From: an uncultured Lachnospiraceae bacterium | GTDB taxonomy: Bacteria > Bacillota > Clostridia > Lachnospirales > Lachnospiraceae | Reading direction: 5' to 3' | DNA length: 13,215 nucleotides | NCBI GenBank assembly: GCA_905201915.1 | Contig: CAJKQE010000062.1 | Coordinates: forward strand, 1-13,215 | Part shown: piece after piece, positions 6,683 through 13,215 of the stretch | Numbering within the stretch: position 1 is the stretch's first letter | Layout of the letters: each line of letters begins with the position of its first letter | Translations under genes and position numbers: made by a program | The notes under the pieces: model-generated | What the model saw: the letters and a program-made list of their open reading frames with translations, nothing else | The model's database searches: none | What the model was told of the DNA's origin: nothing

Positions 6683-8071
6683 CTAGGCATTCTGTTTTGC
6701 TTTTTCAATTACTTCATCAATAGTACCTACATTGAAGAAAGCATTTTCCGGATAGTCATCCATTTCGCCTTCCACAATCATCTTAAATCCACGAATAGTT
6801 TCTTTTAATGGTACATATTTTCCCGGAATACCAGTAAATACCTCTGCCACATGGAATGGCTGAGAAAGGAATTTCTGCAATTTTCTGGCTCTGGCAACTA
6901 CTTTCTTATCTTCATCAGAAAGTTCTTCCATACCTAAAATTGCAATAATATCCTGTAATTCTTTATATTTCTGAAGGTACTCCTGCACCTTTCTGGCAAC
7001 TTCATAATGTTCCTGTCCTACTACATCTGCCTCCAGAATACGAGAAGTAGATTCCAACGGATCTACGGCAGGATAAATACCCTGCTCTACAATCTTTCTG
7101 GATAATACGGTAGTTGCATCCAAATGCGCAAAAGTTGTAGCAGGCGCCGGGTCAGTCAAGTCATCCGCAGGCACATAAACTGCCTGCACAGAAGTAACAG
7201 AACCATTCTTTGTAGAAGCAATTCTCTCCTGTAATTCACCCATTTCCGTAGCCAGCGTAGGCTGATATCCAACTGCAGAAGGCATACGTCCTAAAAGAGC
7301 GGATACCTCTGAACCTGCCTGAGTAAAACGGAAAATATTATCAATAAATAAAAGTACATTCTGATGTTCTTTATCACGAAAATATTCTGCCATGGTAAGT
7401 CCCGTCTCAGCAACACGCATACGTGCTCCCGGTGGCTCATTCATCTGTCCGAATACCAGAGCTGTTTTCTCCAGAACTCCGGATTCCTTCATTTCACTCC
7501 AAAGATCATTTCCCTCTCTGGAGCGCTCTCCTACTCCTGTAAAAATAGAATAGCCACCATGTTCTGTAGCAATATTACTGATAAGTTCCTGAATAAGAAC
7601 TGTTTTACCTACTCCGGCACCACCAAAAAGACCGATTTTTCCTCCCTTTGCATAAGGAGCTAATAAGTCAATAACTTTAATACCTGTTTCCAAAATTTCC
7701 ACAACAGGGCTCTGTTCATCAAAGGCAGGAGGATCTCTGTGAATAACCCAATGTTCTGCGTTATCCAGCTGTTCTCCTTTATCAATGGTTTCTCCTAAAA
7801 CATTGAATAAACGTCCCAATGTCTCTTTTCCTACCGGTACAGAAATTCCCTGTCCTGTTGCTGTCACTTCCATATCTTTGCAAAGTCCGTCACTGGATGC
7901 CAGCATAATACATCTCACTGTATGATTTCCTATATGCTGGGCAACCTCCATAACGACTTTTTTTCCGTTCAGCTCTACCGTAAGAGCATCTTTAATATTT
8001 GGAAGGTCCTGCTCCTGGAATTCCACGTCTACAACGGGGCCCATAACCTGTACAATTTTTCCTTTATTCAT
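6683..8071 (-). CDS. atpD: F1Fo ATP synthase beta subunit (AtpD)
   Basis: This is the catalytic subunit of F1, which makes ATP from ADP and phosphate. The 462-residue protein has the Walker A motif GGAGVGKT at 150-157, the catalytic Glu182 in GERSREGNDL, the Walker B strand ending at Asp244 (LLFIDNIFRF), MNEPPGARMR at 210-219 and a DELSEED-type segment EELSDED at 382-388. The ATG follows an AAGGAGG ribosome site at about 10 bases. It lies 20 bases after atpG and 19 before atpC. Confidence 0.98.
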   Translation of the reverse strand: MNKGKIVQVMGPVVDVEFQEQDLPNIKDALTVELNGKKVVMEVAQHIGNHTVRCIMLASSDGLCKDMEVTATGQGISVPVGKETLGRLFNVLGETIDKGEQLDNAEHWVIHRDPPAFDEQSPVVEILETGIKVIDLLAPYAKGGKIGLFGGAGVGKTVLIQELISNIATEHGGYSIFTGVGERSREGNDLWSEMKESGVLEKTALVFGQMNEPPGARMRVAETGLTMAEYFRDKEHQNVLLFIDNIFRFTQAGSEVSALLGRMPSAVGYQPTLATEMGELQERIASTKNGSVTSVQAVYVPADDLTDPAPATTFAHLDATTVLSRKIVEQGIYPAVDPLESTSRILEADVVGQEHYEVARKVQEYLQKYKELQDIIAILGMEELSDEDKKVVARARKLQKFLSQPFHVAEVFTGIPGKYVPLKETIRGFKMIVEGEMDDYPENAFFNVGTIDEVIEKAKQNA

Positions 8072-8091
8072 TGTATAAAAACCTCCTTCCT

Positions 8092-8985
8092 TTATTGTTT
8101 CTTTTTCTGTGCTTTTGCACCGCTGATTACCTCAGTAATTTCCTGTGTAATTGCAGCCTGTCTGACACGATTATATTTAATTGATAAATCTTTTAACATA
8201 TCTTTGGCGCTGGTGGTCGCCGCATCCATGGCCTGCATACGGGAATTATGCTCACTGGCATAAGACTCTACCAGACATCCATAAATCATACCTCTTAAAT
8301 AATTAGGAACAATCGTATTCAACAATTCTTCCGCTGACGGTACCATTTCAATTTCTTCCTGATGGGTATCTACCAAAAACTGTGACGATGCATTAAAAGT
8401 TGTCTTCTTCAAAGGCAGAAGCTGCTGTTCTTCCGCCACCATAGATGCTGCATTTGCCATACGAGTATAAATAATATGTACCTCGTCAAGCTCACCGTTT
8501 AAATACATATCAATCATCTTTTCAGAGATAACTCTGGCTCTGTGCATAGTAGGCTTTTGAACAGTAAAACGAAAATTTGTATCCACAGACACATCTTTTT
8601 TATAAAAATATTGTCTTCCAACTTCTCCCAGTACAAACAGATGTGTATGCTGTTTCTTCGCCATACCTTCTTCTGCCAGTTTAAAGACATTATGATTATA
8701 TGCACCTGCCAACCCTTTGTCCGCACTTACTACAATATAACCGATTTTTTTATCTTCCGACAAAATCTCAGTACGCTCATCAAAATATCGGTGTTCAATC
8801 TCAGATGTATGTCTTAAAATACGTCCAATGGCAGCCTGCAAAGAGTAAAAATAAGGCTCTGTATCTGCAAGAACTTTTTTTGCTCTTTTCATTTTTGAAG
8901 ATGAAATCATATACATGGCATTGGTAATTTTCATGGTATCACGGATGCTTTTCATACGACTTTGTATTTCTTTTGCGTTTGCCAT
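8092..8985 (-). CDS. atpG: F1Fo ATP synthase gamma subunit (AtpG)
   Basis: Gamma is the rotating central stalk that links the c-ring to the catalytic sites. The protein has 297 residues. The N-terminal coiled-coil helix starts MANAKEIQSRMKSIRDTMKI, and the C-terminal helix holds NRVRQAAITQEITEVISGA, both characteristic. The central fold contains VVSADKGLAGAYN. AGGTG, overlapping the end of atpA, lies 5 bases before the ATG, and the gap to atpA is 4 bases. Confidence 0.97.
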   Translation of the reverse strand: MANAKEIQSRMKSIRDTMKITNAMYMISSSKMKRAKKVLADTEPYFYSLQAAIGRILRHTSEIEHRYFDERTEILSEDKKIGYIVVSADKGLAGAYNHNVFKLAEEGMAKKQHTHLFVLGEVGRQYFYKKDVSVDTNFRFTVQKPTMHRARVISEKMIDMYLNGELDEVHIIYTRMANAASMVAEEQQLLPLKKTTFNASSQFLVDTHQEEIEMVPSAEELLNTIVPNYLRGMIYGCLVESYASEHNSRMQAMDAATTSAKDMLKDLSIKYNRVRQAAITQEITEVISGAKAQKKKQ

Positions 8986-8989
8986 TTTA

Positions 8990-10498
8990 TCACCTGTTCC
9001 TGTTCTTAAATTCCTTTGCCGCCTCTAAAATCTTTTCTCCCAATTCATCAGAAAGAACTTTTTTATCAAGTATTTCTTCTTTGATTTCAGGATATTTCTG
9101 TTCAAAATATTCCAACATATCCATCTGGAATGTTTTCAGTTCCGTTACCGGAATATCTGTTAAAAGCTTATGTGTAGCTACCCACAAAGTAATCACCTGT
9201 TCGTGAGAAGCCAATGGTCTGCACAAAGGCTGTTTCAACAGTTCCATCAAACATTTTCCATAGTCTAACTGTGCCTTTGTTGTCTCATCTAAGTCTGAAG
9301 AAAACTGTGTAAACACCTGCATTTCTCGATACTGTGCCAAATCAATTCGCATACTTCCAGACGCTTTTTTCATTGCCTTCGTCTGCGCAGCACCACCTAC
9401 ACGGGATACAGAAAGACCTACATTTACCGCTGGACGAACACCCTCAAAGAATAAATCACTTTCAAGGAAAATCTGTCCGTCTGTAATAGAAATAACGTTT
9501 GTTGGAATATATGCAGACACATCTCCTGCCTGTGTTTCAATAATCGGAAGGGCTGTAATAGAACCGCTTCCTGCCTCATCACTCAATCGGCTGGAACGTT
9601 CCAGCAATCTTGAATGAAGGTAAAATACATCACCTGGATATGCCTCACGTCCCGGTGAACGCTCTAACAGAAGAGATAGCGCACGATATGCAACTGCATG
9701 TTTTGACAAATCATCATAAACAATCAGTACATCTTTTCCCTTATACATAAAATATTCTGCCAGAGCTGTTCCTGAATATGGCACAATATACTGTAAAGGC
9801 GCACAGTCACTTGCTGTTGCTGAAAATACAGTCGTATATTCCATTGCCCCGTATTTTTCCAGAGTTCCTACTAATTTCGCTACTGTAGATGCTTTCTGTC
9901 CAATTGCTACATAGATACACATTACATCTTTTCCCTTCTGGTTCAAGATTGTATCAATAGCAATAGAAGTTTTTCCTGTCTGACGGTCACCGATAATCAA
10001 TTCTCGCTGTCCGCGTCCGATTGGGAACATAGAATCAATAGCCAAAATACCTGTTTCCATTGGTACGGATACAGATTTTCTGTCAATAATTCCCGGTGCC
10101 TCCTGCTCGATTGGGCGGTAATCATCTGCTTCTATTTCACCTTTTCCGTCAATCGGTGCACCTAATGCATCTACAATTCTTCCGATGAAATTTTCGCCTA
10201 CGGGAATACCTGCTCTTTTCTTTGTACGTGCAACCTTTGTACCTTCTTTAATTCCTGTATCTTTTCCGAAAATAATGACGCCGATTTCATTTCGTTTGAT
10301 ATCCTGTACCATTCCTTTAACGCCATTTTCAAAGGTTACAATTTCGCCGTACATAGCATGGTCTATTCCGTAAACAGTTGCGATCCCATCACCCACCCAG
10401 ATGACATTTCCAACCTCTTTCACGCCCTCTGTGCTTTGAAAATTATCAATTTCTTCCTTCAGAATTGAAATAATTTCTTCTGAGTTGATTGAACTCAA
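8990..10498 (-). CDS. atpA: F1Fo ATP synthase alpha subunit (AtpA)
   Basis: This is the non-catalytic nucleotide-binding subunit of F1. Numbered from the TTG start (502 residues), the P-loop GDRQTGKT is at 170-177 and the arginine finger is Arg366 in SVSRVGGAAQ, which completes the catalytic site on beta. The frame extends 3 codons upstream to a GTG at 10505-10507 that overlaps the atpH stop as GTGA. That GTG touches the GGAGG ribosome site (10507-10511), whereas the TTG at 10496-10498 sits 8 bases from it, so I prefer TTG. Coupled initiation at GTG remains possible. It is followed closely by atpG (4-base gap). Confidence 0.97.
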   Translation of the reverse strand: MSSINSEEIISILKEEIDNFQSTEGVKEVGNVIWVGDGIATVYGIDHAMYGEIVTFENGVKGMVQDIKRNEIGVIIFGKDTGIKEGTKVARTKKRAGIPVGENFIGRIVDALGAPIDGKGEIEADDYRPIEQEAPGIIDRKSVSVPMETGILAIDSMFPIGRGQRELIIGDRQTGKTSIAIDTILNQKGKDVMCIYVAIGQKASTVAKLVGTLEKYGAMEYTTVFSATASDCAPLQYIVPYSGTALAEYFMYKGKDVLIVYDDLSKHAVAYRALSLLLERSPGREAYPGDVFYLHSRLLERSSRLSDEAGSGSITALPIIETQAGDVSAYIPTNVISITDGQIFLESDLFFEGVRPAVNVGLSVSRVGGAAQTKAMKKASGSMRIDLAQYREMQVFTQFSSDLDETTKAQLDYGKCLMELLKQPLCRPLASHEQVITLWVATHKLLTDIPVTELKTFQMDMLEYFEQKYPEIKEEILDKKVLSDELGEKILEAAKEFKNRNR

Positions 10499-10503
10499 AC
10501 CGT

Positions 10504-11016
10504 TCACCTCCAGATTAATTTTTGTTGTAATTCATGAATACTGCCCTTTAAGCTGTTATCATATTCATGGTCTTTTGTACGAATAATAAATCCACCTACA
10601 AGACTTTTATCCTCTTTTAATTCAAGAGCAACTGCCTGTGTATGATACTGTTTTTTCAGGAATTTTTTTATCCCTTCCAACTGTTCGGCCTTTGGAGGCG
10701 TTACATAATACAATGTGGCAGATAATATTTTCTTTTGTTCATTATAATGTTCTTGATATGCCTGAAAAATTTCATTTAAAAGCTCTGCATGTTTATATTT
10801 ACACACAACACACAGAAAATTGTGAAGTTCCTTTGGAAAAACTCTGTTGATAACTCTCTGTTTTTGCACAAAGGATATTGTGGGATTTTCCAATGTTTTT
10901 AAAAGCTCAGGCACTTCTTTTAAAAGCCTCTGTGTCTCCAAAATACTTTCTTTGGGAACATTAAGCTGATAAAGCACTTTACCATAATTAATAGCTGTCT
11001 GTGTCATCTGCATCAC
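10504..11016 (-). CDS. atpH: F1Fo ATP synthase delta subunit (AtpH)
   Basis: Delta ties the peripheral stalk (b subunits) to the top of F1. The 170-residue protein has the helical N-terminal domain (about 5-110) and the C-terminal signature with DKSLVGGFIIRT and the DNSLKGSIHELQQKL ending. The reading frame opens at GTG 11016, with in-frame ATGs at 11013 and 11007. The ATG at 11007 has AGG about 8 bases ahead and may be the real start. Its 5' end overlaps the atpF 3' end by 20-29 bases, so translation is probably coupled. Confidence 0.93.
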   Translation of the reverse strand: MMQMTQTAINYGKVLYQLNVPKESILETQRLLKEVPELLKTLENPTISFVQKQRVINRVFPKELHNFLCVVCKYKHAELLNEIFQAYQEHYNEQKKILSATLYYVTPPKAEQLEGIKKFLKKQYHTQAVALELKEDKSLVGGFIIRTKDHEYDNSLKGSIHELQQKLIWR

Positions 11017-11488
11017 CTGCTTTTGCTAAAAATTTATCGTAGAGTATATCATTGCTGTTTTCATCACTTTTCTCTAAAAGTAATTTTTTTGCTGCCTGCA
11101 TAGCAAGCTGTGCAATTTCTTTTTTTGCTCCCTGCATGGCATTTTCCTGTTCCTGACGGGCAGTATTTTGCGCAGCTTCGATAATCTTTGCTGCTTCATT
11201 GTTGGCATTTTTCACAATACTTTCTCTTACCTGTCTTGCATCTGTTTTTGCATTTTCCAAAATTTGGGAAGACTCTTCTTTTGCCATTGCCAGAGATTTC
11301 TCATACTCTAATTTCAATTCTTCGGCTTTTTCACGACTTACACGAGCTTCCTCCATCTCTTTTGCTATACACGCTTTTCTCTTTTCCATAATGCCCAACA
11401 CCGGACCAATAAGGAATTTTTTCATTAAGAGATAAAGCACAATCAGATTTATAATCGTCCAGACAAGGCTCCAGCCAAGACTCATCAT
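10988..11488 (-). CDS. atpF: F1Fo ATP synthase b subunit (AtpF)
   Basis: This is the peripheral stalk subunit that holds F1 against rotation. The 166-residue protein has one N-terminal membrane segment (about 4-24, WSLVWTIINLIVLYLLM) followed by a long charged helix rich in Ala, Glu, Lys and Gln, as expected for the b-dimer coiled coil. AGGTG lies 8 bases before tandem ATGs. Its 3' end overlaps atpH, and the gap to atpE is 28 bases. Confidence 0.95.
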   Translation of the reverse strand: MMSLGWSLVWTIINLIVLYLLMKKFLIGPVLGIMEKRKACIAKEMEEARVSREKAEELKLEYEKSLAMAKEESSQILENAKTDARQVRESIVKNANNEAAKIIEAAQNTARQEQENAMQGAKKEIAQLAMQAAKKLLLEKSDENSNDILYDKFLAKAGDADDTDSY

Positions 11489-11516
11489 CTTTCATGCACC
11501 TGCCTTTCCCTGCTGA

Positions 11517-11729
11517 TTATAAGAATAAAATTAACAATCCGATAACGAAACCATAAATAGCTGTTGCCTCTGCAAGTGCACAACCAAGAAGTAATGCTTT
11601 GCTGATTTTGCTTTCTGCTTCCGGCTGTCTTGCGATTGCTTCTACTGCCTTTGCTGTTGCATGACCAATTCCTAAACCTGCTCCGATACCTGTTAATACT
11701 GCAATACTTGCTCCAATTGCTGCTGTCAT
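11517..11729 (-). CDS. atpE: F1Fo ATP synthase c subunit (AtpE)
   Basis: This is the proteolipid of the rotor ring in the membrane. At 70 residues it is a compact two-helix hairpin with no signal-like extension. Helix 1 carries the glycine repeat (Gly14, 16, 18, 20, 22), the polar loop is ARQPEA (33-38), and helix 2 has the ion-binding Glu54 followed by Ala55 and Thr56. Na+-type rings usually have a Gln in helix 1 and Ser after the Glu; here the equivalent positions are Ile21 and Ala55, so a proton-coupled ring is likely. AAGGAG lies 9 bases before the ATG. Confidence 0.97.
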   Translation of the reverse strand: MTAAIGASIAVLTGIGAGLGIGHATAKAVEAIARQPEAESKISKALLLGCALAEATAIYGFVIGLLILFL

Positions 11730-11756
11730 AATTCATTTCTCCTTTTCATATAAAAT

Positions 11757-12398
11757 TTAATCTTCTATTTGCTCTTTAATAAAGAGCGATGTTAAAAACA
11801 CAAATACGTATGTTTGAATCAAACCATCAAACACATCAAAATACAAACTAAACGGAATCGGCAAAAGTGCCGGCATAACCGTTTTTAATAACTCCATAAT
11901 TACAAATGAACCAATTACATTACCAAACAAACGCATGCATAATGAAACTGGACGAATTGCAATCTCCATGATGTTGATTGGAGCTACTAAAGCCATAGGC
12001 TCTGCAAAGCTTTTCACAAATCCCTTTCCGCCTTTTTTATGAAAGCCGGAATAGTAAATGAGAAATACGCTCATAAGCGCCAAAGCTGCTGTCACATTCA
12101 AGTCCTTGGTTGGAGGTTTAAATCCTAAAAGTCCGATTAAATTAGCCACTCCAATATAGAGCGCCGTAGAAATCAGATACGGTATGTACCGTTTTCCTTC
12201 CTCCCCCAGAATGTCTGTGAAAAAGTCATTCAGAAAACCAATAAATGATTCTAATACCAGCTGTTTTCTTCCCGGGTTTTCCACCTTCAAATTCCGGACA
12301 AGTACTATGGATAATATGGTTAATGCTGCCATAATAATCCAAGTAACCACCACAGATTCACCTACCGGAATTCCACCCAAAATCGGAATATTGAACAC
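11757..12398 (-). CDS. atpB: F1Fo ATP synthase a subunit (AtpB), start uncertain
   Basis: This is the stator channel protein that passes ions to the c-ring. It is a multi-span membrane protein with the essential arginine (Arg156 in SLCMRLFGN) in the key helix, FAEP at 131-134, and a C-terminal helix with DGLIQTYVFVFLTSLF. From the GTG at 12396-12398 it has 213 residues, somewhat short at the N-terminus. The GTG has no ribosome site. The frame stays open further upstream and would encode ERITEELQCETVF before the GTG, which looks like normal N-terminal sequence. The only good ribosome site with an ATG (12451-12460) is in another frame. First gene of the operon. Confidence 0.93.
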   Translation of the reverse strand: MFNIPILGGIPVGESVVVTWIIMAALTILSIVLVRNLKVENPGRKQLVLESFIGFLNDFFTDILGEEGKRYIPYLISTALYIGVANLIGLLGFKPPTKDLNVTAALALMSVFLIYYSGFHKKGGKGFVKSFAEPMALVAPINIMEIAIRPVSLCMRLFGNVIGSFVIMELLKTVMPALLPIPFSLYFDVFDGLIQTYVFVFLTSLFIKEQIED

Positions 12399-12402
12399 GG
12401 TT

Positions 12403-12453
12403 TCACATTGAAGTTCTTCCGTAATTCTTTCCGCAATATTGTTCGTAAGACAT
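12403..12453 (-). CDS. Possible 16-codon leader ORF before atpB
   Basis: The ATG at 12451-12453 follows AAAGGGAGG closely, and the frame runs 16 codons (MSYEQYCGKNYGRTSM) to a TGA 4 bases before the atpB GTG. This spacing would allow coupled restart at atpB. The alternative is that this ATG is the real atpB start and one base has been gained: removing one T of the TCTTACG near the start would join it to the upstream atpB frame. No homology is recognised for the short peptide. Confidence 0.3.
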   Translation of the reverse strand: MSYEQYCGKNYGRTSM

Positions 12454-12485
12454 TCCTCCCTTTCTCTTTTTCTATTGTCGCCGTG

Positions 12486-12536
12486 AGCAATAAAACAGAA
12501 ATCGACACCTGTTTTGTGTCTTCTTATTAAATTGCT
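12486..12536 (-). promoter_or_regulatory. Stem-loop in the atp mRNA leader
   Basis: On the minus strand AGCAAT (12531-12536) pairs with ATTGCT (12486-12491). Inside it AGAAGACAC (12516-12524) pairs with GTGTC (12504-12508) and TTCT (12497-12500) across a 3-base bulge, with a 7-base loop. No T run follows, so it is not a simple terminator. It would lie at the 5' end of transcripts from the nearer promoter and about 25 bases before the ribosome site, where it could affect mRNA stability or translation. Confidence 0.45.
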
Positions 12537-12542
12537 TTAATC

Positions 12543-12571
12543 ACATTACTGCTAATTATTTCATTTGTCAA
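12543..12571 (-). promoter_or_regulatory. Candidate atp promoter P1 (near)
   Basis: Perfect -35 TTGACA (12566-12571) but a poor -10 TAATGT (12543-12548) at 17 bases. It sits in one copy of a 13-bp direct repeat. The predicted start near 12536 coincides with the edge of the leader hairpin. Confidence 0.35.
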
Positions 12572-12616
12572 TTTTTGTTTTTTATTCTAAAAAGGCTAAA
12601 ATTTTTGTCAATTTTT
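12564..12616. repeat. 13-bp direct repeat carrying two TTGACA elements
   Basis: TTTGTCAATTTTT occurs at 12564-12576 and again at 12604-12616, exactly 40 bases apart. Each copy contains the complement of TTGACA, the -35 box of P1 or P2. Confidence 0.8.
12584..12611 (-). promoter_or_regulatory. Main candidate atp operon promoter P2 (far)
   Basis: Minus-strand -35 TTGACA (12606-12611, perfect), 16-base spacer, -10 TAGAAT (12584-12589, 5 of 6). The same pair of hexamers forms the ilvN promoter. The predicted start near 12577 gives a leader of about 120 bases to the ribosome site. Confidence 0.65.
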
Positions 12617-12670
12617 CTTGTAGCTTTTTAATGTTGTTTCCTTGTTTTTGTAATAATTTCCATGTTTTTT

Positions 12671-12700
12671 TATACCATTCGGTATATACTGGTTCTACCA
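12671..12700. promoter_or_regulatory. Two adjacent palindromes, possible operators
   Basis: TATACC-ATTC-GGTATA (12671-12686) is a perfect 6-bp inverted repeat with a 4-base centre, a form often bound by TetR/AcrR-type dimers. It is followed after 3 bases by TGGT-TCT-ACCA (12690-12700). They lie about 60 bases upstream of the P2 -35 and about 85 bases upstream of the plus-strand promoter, so either side could be the target. Neither is followed by a T run that would suggest a terminator. Confidence 0.4.
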
Positions 12701-12784
12701 CTTAAAAAATGCATAATTTTTATATTTTAGTATCTCTTATTTTTGTAAAATATGATAAAATATGTATGCATATAATTATGAGGA

Positions 12785-12814
12785 TTGCTTATAATAACCA
12801 CAGCTTGCTATAAT
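12785..12814 (+). promoter_or_regulatory. Promoter for the right-edge oxidoreductase gene
   Basis: -35 TTGCTT (12785-12790), 18-base spacer, perfect -10 TATAAT (12809-12814). The predicted start near 12821 leaves a leader of about 20 bases that begins at the AAAAAGGAGG ribosome site (12821-12830). Confidence 0.55.
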
Positions 12815-12839
12815 AAAATAAAAAAGGAGGTATCTGATA

Positions 12840-13010
12840 GTGGAAATGCAACAACTTGTCATAGCCGGTGCCGGTCCTGCTGGCGTATCTGCCGCTTTAT
12901 ATGCAGTACGTATGGGATTTCCTCCATTGGTTATTCATAACGGATATGGTGCTTTAGAAAAAGCAGAAAAGATAGAAAATTTAAGTTCGAAACATTACAG
13001 CTTCATGTAG
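12840..13010 (+). pseudogene. Truncated thioredoxin-reductase-like FAD oxidoreductase
   Basis: A GTG start at 12840-12842 lies 9 bases after AGGAGG, and an in-frame ATG follows at 12846. The protein opens with the FAD-binding Rossmann motif GAGPAG (residues 10-15) and continues to GALEKAEKIEN (about 37-47). In NAD(P)/FAD oxidoreductases of this kind that segment is followed by a YYG-type sequence and about 250 more residues. Here the sequence changes into metY DNA in another frame, adds nine residues (LSSKHYSFM) and stops at 13008-13010. Only 56 residues remain, with no NAD(P) domain or redox-active cysteines. It is either a deletion remnant or half of an assembly chimera. Confidence 0.75.
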
Positions 13011-13215
13011 GTCAGGAAAATCCAGATTCAGCAACAGGTGCAAGAGCAGTACCTATTTATCAGACAACTTCTTACGTTTTTGATAACTGCGACCATGCAG
13101 AAGCTCGTTTCAACCTTTCAAACGCCGGTAACATTTACGGTAGACTTACAAACCCTACTGAAGATGTATTAGAACAGAGAGTTGCAGCTCTCGAAGGTGG
13201 TGTAGCTGCTCTTGC
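12977..13215 (+). CDS. metY: O-acetylhomoserine sulfhydrylase (MetY), no start, cut by window edge
   Basis: From 12977 the frame encodes KFKFETLQLHVGQEN, then GARAVPIYQTTSYVFDN and YGRLTNPTEDVLEQR, the N-terminal part of the PLP enzyme that makes homocysteine from O-acetylhomoserine and sulfide. About 79 residues are visible of roughly 430, and the PLP lysine is outside the window. Upstream the frame is open only back to a TAA at 12938-12940 and contains no ATG, GTG or TTG; no ribosome site precedes it. The start codon and promoter have therefore been replaced by the oxidoreductase fragment. As it stands the gene would not be translated normally. Confidence 0.85.

Larger units (their letters stand above)
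12454..12839. other. AT-rich intergenic region between the atp operon and the right-edge gene
   Basis: I find no supportable protein or RNA gene in these 386 bases. They hold a leader hairpin, two tandem atp promoter candidates on a direct repeat, two adjacent palindromes and one plus-strand promoter, each listed separately. Upstream of the atpB leader there is no atpI. Confidence 0.7.

Noticed and set aside
11485..11736. An 83-codon minus-strand frame across atpE
   Set aside because: It is an out-of-frame shadow of the atpE c-subunit gene, with basic, low-complexity sequence and no homology that I recognise.
12747..12772. AAAATATG direct repeat and TATGCATA palindrome
   Set aside because: Short and expected by chance in such AT-rich DNA; no clear relation to a promoter.
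1..13215. CRISPR array, insertion sequence, prophage or defence system
   Set aside because: No spaced repeats, transposase, integrase or defence-type gene is visible; the tRNA at the left edge shows no attachment-site duplication within the window.

Overview
The window looks like chromosomal DNA of a low-GC Gram-positive anaerobe, most likely a Lachnospiraceae/Blautia-type Clostridia. The support is the AT-rich composition, strong AGGAGG-type ribosome binding sites, the order of the F-type ATP synthase genes, the short leuC/leuD isopropylmalate isomerase genes and the protein sequences. The family placement is inference; no search was run.

Layout, left to right. (1) The 5' part of a tRNA-Pro(GGG) gene with its promoter, reading off the left edge (1-86). 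(2) A membrane-anchored two-HKD phospholipase D-like protein (180-1628, minus). (3) A branched-chain amino acid block: leuD and leuC (minus), a divergent LysR-family regulator (plus), then ilvC and ilvN (minus). lysR and ilvC converge on a bidirectional terminator at 4467-4500. The 9-mer GCTATAACT occurs upstream of both the leuC and ilvN promoters, which suggests one regulator, plausibly the LysR protein, controls both units. ilvB, ilvD, leuA and leuB are not in the window. (4) The complete F1Fo ATP synthase operon on the minus strand, atpB-E-F-H-A-G-D-C (12398 down to 6253), ended by a long hairpin terminator at 6193-6247. Its upstream region has two promoter-like elements on a 13-bp direct repeat, a leader hairpin, and an atpB start region where the only good SD/ATG pair lies in the wrong frame. 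(5) A 390-bp AT-rich intergenic region with two adjacent palindromes. (6) At the right edge, a plus-strand gene starting as a thioredoxin-reductase-like FAD oxidoreductase that switches after about 47 codons into a start-less metY (O-acetylhomoserine sulfhydrylase).

Functionally, LeuCD isomerises 2-isopropylmalate to 3-isopropylmalate in leucine synthesis. IlvN is the regulatory subunit of acetohydroxyacid synthase and IlvC carries out the next step of valine/isoleucine synthesis. The ATP synthase c subunit lacks the Na+-ligand residues, which points to a proton-coupled enzyme.

Most of the window is ordinary housekeeping sequence. I do not see an undescribed multi-gene system. The points most worth checking are the oxidoreductase/metY junction, the atpB start, the shared leu/ilv motif and the palindromes upstream of the atp operon.
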